Part shown: piece after piece, positions 1 to 4,325 of the stretch
Layout of the letters: each line of letters opens with the position of its first letter
How positions within the stretch are numbered: position 1 is the stretch's first letter
Assembly (NCBI GenBank): GCA_020720565.1
Contig: DYOK01000175.1
Coordinates: 1 to 5,451 of the forward strand
Direction: 5' to 3'
Length of the DNA: 5,451 nucleotides
DNA from: Acetofilamentum sp.
Lineage (GTDB): Bacteria > Bacteroidota > Bacteroidia > Bacteroidales > JAFGXI01
Position numbers and translations under genes: made by a program
Notes under the pieces: model-generated
Told to the model about the DNA's origin: nothing
The model's input: the letters and a program-made list of their open reading frames with translations, nothing else
Databases searched by the model: none

Positions 1-147
1 CCTGAGCGTTAAATGAGTAACTTGTATTTTTAGTAGTAAGGTTGAAAGAATATGACACCTTTAATCTACCTGCGGTAGGCAGGCCTTTAACTTCCACAAA
101 TAAACAACTCAACAATTCAACCAATCATCAATTCAACCAACCATCAA
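1..147. other. Intergenic region downstream of the epimerase gene
   Basis: I see no credible gene here. There is no CAT on the plus strand between 1 and 57, so no ATG start for a further minus-strand gene lies in that part, and the next gene of the sugar operon, if any, begins outside the window. The region carries a short palindromic element (65-83) and a 16-bp tandem repeat (113-150), both listed separately. No G+C-rich hairpin followed by a T-run on the minus strand is visible, so an intrinsic terminator for the sugar genes cannot be placed here. Confidence 0.6.
58..90. repeat. Short palindromic repeat, left copy, with flanking direct repeats
   Basis: The core at 65-83 can fold as CTACC (66-70) against GGTAG (74-78), or as CCTGC (69-73) against GCAGG (79-83). 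The core is bracketed by identical 7-bp direct repeats CCTTTAA at 58-64 and 84-90, which look like a target-site duplication. The core aligns with the element at 2673-2698: ACCTGC and then GGTAGGCAGGC are identical, and the copy here lacks an internal 8 bases. The sequence facts are direct; mobility is inferred. Confidence 0.6.
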
Positions 148-150
148 TTA
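113..150. repeat. 16-bp tandem repeat, about 2.4 units
   Basis: Unit 1 is CAATTCAACCAATCAT (113-128). Unit 2 is CAATTCAACCAACCAT (129-144), differing at one base. A partial third unit, CAATTA, covers 145-150. The partial unit contains TTA at 148-150, which is the TAA stop of the epimerase on the minus strand, so the array abuts and supplies the end of that gene. A looser relative, CAACTCAA, lies at 105-112. Tracts of this composition are familiar to me between Bacteroidota genes, but no function is known to me. Confidence 0.65.
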
Positions 151-1125
151 TGACAGGTCTTTCCAGTACCAATCAATGGCCTCTTTTAGTCCTTGTTGTA
201 AATTGTATTCCGGTTGATATCCTAACATTAATTTAGCTTTTTCTATCGAGGCCAAGGAATGGGGAATGTCTCCGGCTCTAACAGGGCCATATTGCACATC
301 GACTTGTGCAATATTAGCATCGAAATCGGACAATGCAGATTTTAAGTAGGTTATTAATTGATTTAAGTTATTATTTTCGCCGACCGCCGTATTAAAAACC
401 TGATTGATGGCTTCCTTATTTGTTGTAAAGGCCGCTAACTCATTCATTTGTATTACATTCTTGATATACGTAAAATCGCGAGAGTGAGTCCCGTTTCCAT
501 TGATAATGGGCGATTCGTGGCGAATAAGCTTTTTAATAAACAAGGGAATTGCTGCAGCATATGCCCCATTGGGGTCTTGGTTTTTACCAAACACGTTAAA
601 ATATCTCAAGCCAATGGTTTCGATGCCATATATTTGAGCAAAGTTTTGTGCATAAAGTTCGTTAACAAACTTGGTTATAGCATATGGCGACAAGGGGTTC
701 CCGATATGTGCTTCAACTTTGGGCAAGGCTGTGCTATCGCCATAGGTCGACGAACTGGCAGCATAAATAAACCGCCTAACTTTAGCTTCCTTTGCGGCAT
801 ACAGCATTTTAACAAAACCGCCGATATTAATATCGGTAGATGTAATGGGGTCGTTAATACTGCGAGGTACCGAGCCCAAAGCAGCTTGGTGAAAGACCAA
901 ATCGACCCCATCGACCGCTTTTAAACAATCATCGTATTGACGGATGTCGCCCTCAATGAGTTTAAAACGACTGTCGTTTTCGAAAGCTGCAATATTACGG
1001 CGATGTCCTGTCAAGAAATTGTCGAGACAAACCACTTCGTGACCTTTGCCCAGAAAATGCTCCACAAGATTCGATCCTATAAACCCTGCTCCTCCGGTTA
1101 TTAATATGCGTTCTTTATTTTCCAC
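148..1125 (-). CDS. wbpP: UDP-N-acetylhexosamine 4-epimerase, extended SDR (WbpP/TviC-like)
   Basis: A 325-residue extended short-chain dehydrogenase/reductase, expected to interconvert the C4 epimers of a UDP-N-acetylhexosamine (UDP-GlcNAc/UDP-GalNAc) or of the matching uronic acid, using tightly bound NAD in the cytoplasm. Visible features are the Rossmann loop G11-x-x-G14-x-x-G17, D35 for the NAD ribose, the GDI motif at 59-61, the triple serine S124-S126 before TYG, the catalytic pair Y148-xxx-K152, RYFNVFG at 174-180, SRDFTYI at 215-221 and R283-A-G-D-I near the sugar pocket. The triple serine and the R-x-G-D ending with HS suggest WbpP/TviC rather than plain GalE. Length is normal for the family. 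The start is GTG (CAC at 1123-1125); no in-frame ATG exists between it and the upstream gene's stop, and no strong Shine-Dalgarno is seen. It follows the WlbA-like gene by 54 bases and is probably co-transcribed. Substrate (GlcNAc versus GlcNAcA derivative) cannot be settled from sequence, so the symbol is by similarity. Confidence 0.88.
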   Translation of the reverse strand: MENKERILITGGAGFIGSNLVEHFLGKGHEVVCLDNFLTGHRRNIAAFENDSRFKLIEGDIRQYDDCLKAVDGVDLVFHQAALGSVPRSINDPITSTDINIGGFVKMLYAAKEAKVRRFIYAASSSTYGDSTALPKVEAHIGNPLSPYAITKFVNELYAQNFAQIYGIETIGLRYFNVFGKNQDPNGAYAAAIPLFIKKLIRHESPIINGNGTHSRDFTYIKNVIQMNELAAFTTNKEAINQVFNTAVGENNNLNQLITYLKSALSDFDANIAQVDVQYGPVRAGDIPHSLASIEKAKLMLGYQPEYNLQQGLKEAIDWYWKDLS

Positions 1126-1179
1126 TATATGGACAATGTCTAAATTATTTTTCCTTTGTGCCTCGATTAAAATATCAAC

Positions 1180-2145
1180 TTATTTAAAAAACGGATGGAA
1201 TTCGATTGGTTTTTTGGCAAACGGATGATAATCCCCCACCAAACCAAGCGGTTTCGCATTACGAATTTCGCTGACAATCTGAATACTTTGTTGAGCATCT
1301 TGTAAACCGAAACCATTACCTTTCAGAATTTCTTGATAGCTTCGGGTATGCAAATCGGTAAAGCCTTCCGAGAATTCAATTTCCTCTCCATCCATCATAA
1401 TCGAGCGATAAGTTCTCATGCCTTTTGCTTTAATTTCGTCTGGAATGGCATTGTAATCGACACTTAAATACCAACGGACTCTGGCTCGTTCAAATTCGAG
1501 ATAACCCGCAGCTCGTTTGGGCTCATACACATGGACCACATTTTTCTGAACCGGTCCAAAAACCCAAGACAACATATCGTAAAAATGAACCCCAATATTG
1601 GTGGCAATTCCGCCCGATTTTGATTCATCGCCTTTCCACGAAGCAAAATACCAGTGTCCACGCGATGTAATGTAAGTTAAGTCGAGATCGTAAATTTTGT
1701 CTTTCGGCCCATTGGCAATTCGGTCGCGTAATGCGATTATGGCCGGATGTAAGCGCAATTGCAAAATATTGTACAATTTATGACCGGTTTCTTTTTCAAC
1801 CTCGGCCAGTGCATCGATATTCCAAGGATTAAGTACCAATGGCTTTTCGCAAATGGCATCAGCACCTTGTCTTAGGGCAAAGCGAATATGCGAATCGTGC
1901 AAATAATTCGGCGTGCAAATACTTACATAATCGATTCTATCTTCGGTTCGTTTCAATTTGTCGACATGACGTTCGAAACGTTCAAATTCGGTGAAGAAAT
2001 CGGCATTCGGGAAATGCCCATCGATAATACCTACGCTGTCGTTTTTGTCGAGTGCCGATACCAATCTATTGCCTGTTTCGGCTATAGCTTTAAGATGGCG
2101 TACTGCTATGTATCCGCCAAGACCAATAATTGCAAAATTTTTCAT
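1180..2145 (-). CDS. wlbA: UDP-N-acetyl-2-amino-2-deoxyglucuronate 3-dehydrogenase (WlbA/WbpB), Gfo/Idh/MocA family
   Basis: A 321-residue NAD-dependent oxidoreductase expected to oxidise C3 of UDP-GlcNAcA to the 3-keto sugar. In the known Wbp/Wlb pathways the product is then aminated (WbpE/WlbC) and acetylated (WbpD/WlbB) toward 2,3-diacetamido uronic acids of O-antigens. Visible features are the N-terminal Rossmann region with IIGLGGYIA at 6-14, D33 for the NAD ribose, CTPNYLH at 77-83, the E100-K101-P102 motif carrying the probable catalytic lysine, and N183-IGV-H187-FYD with the second active-site residue. The stretch VDGHFP-like to ICEKPLVLNPWN (about 42-109) is very close to what I recall of Pseudomonas WbpB and Bordetella WlbA, and the length is typical. 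ATG start at 2145. It is the first gene of the visible unit, with a -7 element about 100 bases upstream. The aminotransferase and acetyltransferase partners are not in the window and may lie to the left. Confidence 0.93.
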   Translation of the reverse strand: MKNFAIIGLGGYIAVRHLKAIAETGNRLVSALDKNDSVGIIDGHFPNADFFTEFERFERHVDKLKRTEDRIDYVSICTPNYLHDSHIRFALRQGADAICEKPLVLNPWNIDALAEVEKETGHKLYNILQLRLHPAIIALRDRIANGPKDKIYDLDLTYITSRGHWYFASWKGDESKSGGIATNIGVHFYDMLSWVFGPVQKNVVHVYEPKRAAGYLEFERARVRWYLSVDYNAIPDEIKAKGMRTYRSIMMDGEEIEFSEGFTDLHTRSYQEILKGNGFGLQDAQQSIQIVSEIRNAKPLGLVGDYHPFAKKPIEFHPFFK

Positions 2146-2245
2146 CTGTCACTAATTTATTTATTTACAGAGCATTAATATTTTTTTCAAGTCCTGCAGA
2201 GGTAATACTCGCTATTTTTTGCTCTATTCGAATTTCATTAACGGG

Positions 2246-2253
2246 CAAAGATA
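2246..2253 (-). promoter_or_regulatory. Candidate Bacteroidota -7 promoter element for the wlbA-epimerase unit
   Basis: Read on the minus strand this is TATCTTTG followed by CCC, an exact match to the TAnnTTTG -7 consensus of Bacteroidota sigma factors. Transcription would begin near 2240, leaving a leader of about 95 bases before the ATG at 2145. No clear TTG -33 element is seen at the usual 17-23 base spacing. The leader contains a 6-bp inverted repeat, AGAGCA/TGCTCT (2169-2174 and 2220-2225 on the plus strand), of unknown meaning. Confidence 0.5.
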
Positions 2254-2496
2254 CAAAAAACTGTTAACTCTCCATATCTGTACTGGCAATGAATTGATTC
2301 TGAATCGCTATTATATTAACAAAAAACAGCTTTTGTTTAAAGCAATGCCGATTCGGATACACCGTTCATTGAGATGACTAAATCCAAACGTAGGTTTTGC
2401 ATTGAGATTAGTTTTAAGAAACATCAAAACAAACTAAAATATGGCTAATTCCTTTTTTTTGAGGTGCTATTTTTACTTTTGTGCAACTTTGCATCT

Positions 2497-2613
2497 TCGG
2501 TTCGACTAAGCTCACCTCGACAAGCTCAGTGCATCGCAATGCACTGCATTTCGACACTTCACTTCACTTCGACAAGCCCAGTGTAAACTGGCTCAGTGCA
2601 GGCAAGCTCAATG
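2497..2613. repeat. Cluster of degenerate CTTCGACAAGCTCAGTG-type repeats with hairpins
   Basis: Related units are TTCGACTAAGCTCAC (2501-2515), CTCGACAAGCTCAGTGCA (2516-2533), CTTCGACAAGCCCAGTG (2567-2583) and shorter pieces GGCTCAGTGCAGGC (2590-2603) and AAGCTCA (2604-2610). One hairpin has an 8-bp perfect stem, CAGTGCAT (2527-2534) with ATGCACTG (2539-2546), around a 4-base loop. Another pairs CCAGT (2578-2582) with ACTGG (2587-2591). Such words recur as interspersed intergenic repeats in Bacteroidota genomes as far as I recall; I cannot count copies elsewhere. No coding potential is evident. Confidence 0.65.
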
Positions 2614-2614
2614 G

Positions 2615-2719
2615 ATAGCTTTGTGTATTTCGTGTTTTTCTTTGTGTTTTTGTGGTATAGCTTTTACACAAACCTGCCGGCAGACGGTAGGCAGGCGGCA
2701 CAAAGAAGTCATAAAGCTA
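2615..2719. repeat. CTTTGTGTTTTT repeat tract framed by TAGCTTT repeats
   Basis: CTTTGTGTATTT (2619-2630), CGTGTTTTT (2631-2639) and CTTTGTGTTTTT (2640-2651) form a degenerate tandem repeat, the reverse complement of the CACAAAG type. ATAGCTTT occurs at 2615-2622 and again at 2657-2664, and its core TAGCTTT (2658-2664) has a perfect inverted partner AAAGCTA at 2713-2719. The palindromic element at 2673-2698 sits inside this inverted pair. Confidence 0.5.
2667..2704. repeat. Short palindromic repeat, right copy, with flanking direct repeats
   Basis: The 26-base core (2673-2698) contains the perfect palindrome CTGCCGGCAG (2674-2683) and the inverted pair CCTGCC (2673-2678)/GGCAGG (2690-2695). 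It is bracketed by CACAAA at 2667-2672 and 2699-2704. Removing the core and one CACAAA restores a CACAAAG word that fits the surrounding repeat tract. The core matches the left copy (68-84) at 17 aligned positions, interrupted by an 8-base insertion here. Its high G+C stands out against the AT-rich surroundings. Confidence 0.6.
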
Positions 2720-2820
2720 CTCAATTTTTTTTTAGCACTTAAAAAAGAATTTGAATTGATCTTGTATTTTTGCTATTTTCAGACTCATAAAGCCAAAGGT
2801 AACAGGTGCTATTATTTCAG

Positions 2821-3060
2821 ATACACATCTTTCAAATACGTATATTTTACGAAATATTATATTAATACATATTTACTAAAGTATAACTATAGGTTATTAT
2901 AATAACCAATTATTATGCTTTATAGTTATTAGAAAGCCTATATATTATTATATTTAGTGTATATATATTTAATATTATTATTATATTTAAACAATATATT
3001 AGAATATAATAGTGAAAATTAGAATATATATAGTAGAAAAAGTATAACTTTGTACTTTGA
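2821..3060. other. Very AT-rich tract with palindrome and nested inverted repeats
   Basis: By hand count the 240 bases contain 37 G or C (about 15%), and 2941-3000 contains only 3 of 60. A perfect 16-bp palindrome GGTTATTATAATAACC lies at 2892-2907. Around it ATAACTATA (2883-2891) and TATAGTTAT (2921-2929) form a 9-bp inverted pair, so 2883-2929 could fold into a compound structure. ATTAGAATATA is repeated at 2998-3008 and 3018-3028, exactly 20 bases apart. The tract lies directly upstream of the ATPase promoter candidate. It could be a curvature or melting region or a binding site for a regulator; no function is demonstrated by the sequence. Confidence 0.55.
3045..3052 (+). promoter_or_regulatory. 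Candidate -7 promoter element for the ATPase gene
   Basis: TAACTTTG is an exact TAnnTTTG match at the downstream edge of the AT-rich tract; a shorter near-match TACTTTG follows at 3053-3059. Transcription would start near 3060 and give a leader of about 145 bases. No good -33 TTG is present at the expected distance, which is a weakness of this call. Confidence 0.4.
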
Positions 3061-3133
3061 TTTGCTAGCACAAAACAGCAATCCTAATTCGAAAAAAAAC
3101 ATAACCATCAGTTATATTGAGATTTAACAACCG

Positions 3134-3189
3134 ATTAAATTCAACTCACAAAATGGATATCGGGATTTACAGTGAGTTAAGAATTTAGT
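3134..3189 (+). promoter_or_regulatory. Predicted leader hairpin upstream of the ATPase gene
   Basis: AACTCAC (3143-3149) pairs perfectly with GTGAGTT (3172-3178), and TAAATT (3136-3141) pairs with AATTTA (3182-3187); a bulge of C against AAG separates the two helices, and a U-G and an A-U pair can extend the base. The 22-base loop holds the ATG of an 11-codon reading frame. The structure ends 15 bases before the ATPase ATG, so it could influence translation initiation or be a protein-binding site. The pairing is visible; the regulatory role is inferred. Confidence 0.35.
3153..3188 (+). CDS. Possible 11-codon upstream ORF in the ATPase leader
   Basis: An ATG at 3153 opens a frame encoding MDIGIYSELRI and closes with TAG at 3186-3188, 16 bases before the ATPase ATG at 3205. 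It lies inside the predicted leader hairpin. There is no clear ribosome-binding site and no amino acid run suggesting attenuation, and a frame this short may be chance. It is listed because its position between the promoter candidate and the ATPase start would matter if it were translated. Confidence 0.15.
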   Translation: MDIGIYSELRI

Positions 3190-3204
3190 AAAAAGACGAA
3201 GCAT

Positions 3205-4320
3205 ATGTTTAGCAGAAGTATTGAAGAAACTATTCGTAAAAAACTGGGCAGCGGCAAAGCAATTGTGATAATGGGTGCACGTCAGGTCGGTAAAACAACG
3301 TTAATAAACGAGATAGTTAAGGGCGAAAATGTTTTGTTTTTGGATGCCGACGACCCATCAACACGCAGAATTTTACAAAGTCCAAGCACCGAAACCTTAC
3401 GAACCATTATTGGTCCAAACAAATATGTGTTTATCGACGAAGCCCAACGTATAAAAGGCATTGGCATTACATTAAAAATAATTACCGATCAGATTAAAAA
3501 TACACAACTATTTGTGAGTGGATCGTCGTCATTCGACTTAGGGAATGAGATAAACGAACCATTAACAGGACGTAAGTGGGAATACGAATTGTTCCCCATT
3601 TCGTGGGAGGAATTCGAAGACAAAATGGGGATATTAAAATCAGATCAACAATTAGAAAGCCGACTGGTATACGGCATGTATCCGGAAGTACTCAATAATC
3701 AAGGTAACGAGAAAGAAGTACTGAAAAATCTGGTTAGCAGCTATCTATATAAAGACATTTTGTCGTTTTCTGATATTAGAAAGCCAGAAGTGCTCGACAA
3801 CTTGCTTCAAGCTTTGGCTTTGCAAGTGGGCAACGAAGTCAATTACAACGAATTGGCAACACTGGTGGGAGTTAATAAAAACACAATTCAAAAATATATC
3901 GATGTGCTCGAAAAAGGATATATCTTGTTTAAACTATCGAGCTACAGTCGAAACTTGCGTAACGAAATTAAGCAAACCCGAAAAATCTATTTTTTAGATA
4001 ACGGCATTCGAAATACCATATTGGGCAACTTTACCCCCATCGATTTACGTACCGACAAAGGTGCTTTGTGGGAAAATTTTTTAATTGCCGAACGACGAAA
4101 ACAAAACGAATACAAGCAAACATTCGCGAAAATGTACTTTTGGAGAACCCGTCAACAACAAGAAATTGATTTAATCGAGCAACGAGACGGGCAGATAAAA
4201 GCTTACGAATTTAAATGGGCTGCAAAAAAAGCAAAAATCCCCAAAACGTTTATCGACGCATACCACAATTCAGGCGAATTGGTAGATCGAAGCAATTTTC
4301 GAAATTTTGTTCGTGTTTAA
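3205..4320 (+). CDS. AAA-type ATPase with C-terminal DUF4143 (COG1373-like)
   Basis: A 371-residue cytoplasmic P-loop ATPase of the AAA_14 + DUF4143 type; the cellular role of this widespread family is not known to me. Visible features are Walker A GARQVGKTT (24-32, K30), Walker B YVFIDEA (74-80, D78 and E79), a sensor-1-like LFVSGSSSF (102-110), the family-typical TGRKWEYELFPISWEEF (121-137), and a winged-helix-like segment with NYNELATLVGVNKNTIQKYIDVLEKGYI (about 213-240). The C-terminal part has LWENFL (E290), then E320-I-D322 and E335-F-K337, matching the PD-(D/E)XK nuclease-fold pattern. Both halves look intact and the length is typical. ATG at 3205 is preceded by A-rich sequence without a strong Shine-Dalgarno. 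It is a single-gene unit behind an AT-rich promoter region and a predicted leader hairpin, with no partner toxin, methylase or helicase in the window, and it converges on the lipoprotein gene. DNA transactions or mobile-element defence are possible roles, but this is conjecture. Confidence 0.92.
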   Translation: MFSRSIEETIRKKLGSGKAIVIMGARQVGKTTLINEIVKGENVLFLDADDPSTRRILQSPSTETLRTIIGPNKYVFIDEAQRIKGIGITLKIITDQIKNTQLFVSGSSSFDLGNEINEPLTGRKWEYELFPISWEEFEDKMGILKSDQQLESRLVYGMYPEVLNNQGNEKEVLKNLVSSYLYKDILSFSDIRKPEVLDNLLQALALQVGNEVNYNELATLVGVNKNTIQKYIDVLEKGYILFKLSSYSRNLRNEIKQTRKIYFLDNGIRNTILGNFTPIDLRTDKGALWENFLIAERRKQNEYKQTFAKMYFWRTRQQQEIDLIEQRDGQIKAYEFKWAAKKAKIPKTFIDAYHNSGELVDRSNFRNFVRV

Positions 4321-4325
4321 TGAGC

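Larger units (their letters stand above)
2146..3204. other. Long intergenic region between divergent transcription units
   Basis: About 1.06 kb with no convincing gene. From left to right it contains the leader and promoter of the wlbA unit (about 2146-2253), ordinary AT-rich spacer to about 2490, a cluster of degenerate repeats with hairpins (2497-2613), CTTTGTGTTTTT-type repeats (2619-2655), a palindromic element with flanking direct repeats (2667-2704), an AT-rich tract (2821-3060) and the ATPase leader. Two further plus-strand -7-like matches, TACTTTTG at 2474-2481 and TATTTTTG at 2765-2772, have no well-placed -33 element and no gene immediately downstream. The open frame at 2621-2902 runs through the repeats and encodes a low-complexity Cys/Phe/Tyr-rich peptide that I do not accept as a gene. 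Confidence 0.7.

Noticed and set aside
66..83. Palindrome as intrinsic terminator of the sugar genes
   Set aside because: The stem is only 5 bp and, read on the minus strand, is followed by ATTAAAG and not by a T-run. A mobile-repeat explanation fits better.
113..150. Tandem repeat as a CRISPR array
   Set aside because: Units are directly adjacent with no unique spacers and no cas genes are present.
448..924. Open frame of 158 codons on the plus strand inside the epimerase gene
   Set aside because: It is antisense to a clearly conserved enzyme whose motifs are all in the minus-strand frame; its own translation shows nothing recognisable.
2318..2337. Hairpin AACAAAA/TTTTGTT as a terminator
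   Set aside because: The 7-bp stem is almost all A-T and no gene ends nearby, so termination is unlikely.
2621..2902. Open frame of 93 codons on the plus strand
   Set aside because: It starts in the CTTTGTG repeat tract, crosses the palindromic element and ends in AT-rich DNA; the peptide is Cys/Phe/Tyr/Lys-rich with no recognisable motif, and the start lacks a ribosome-binding site.
2821..3060. AT-rich tract as a replication origin
   Set aside because: No DnaA-box-like TTATCCACA words or dnaA/dnaN/repA genes are seen, so low G+C alone does not support an origin.
3205..4320. ATPase as part of a multi-gene defence or toxin-antitoxin system
   Set aside because: The upstream kilobase has no gene and the downstream neighbour is a facing lipoprotein gene, so no partner is visible; only the single-protein observation is kept.
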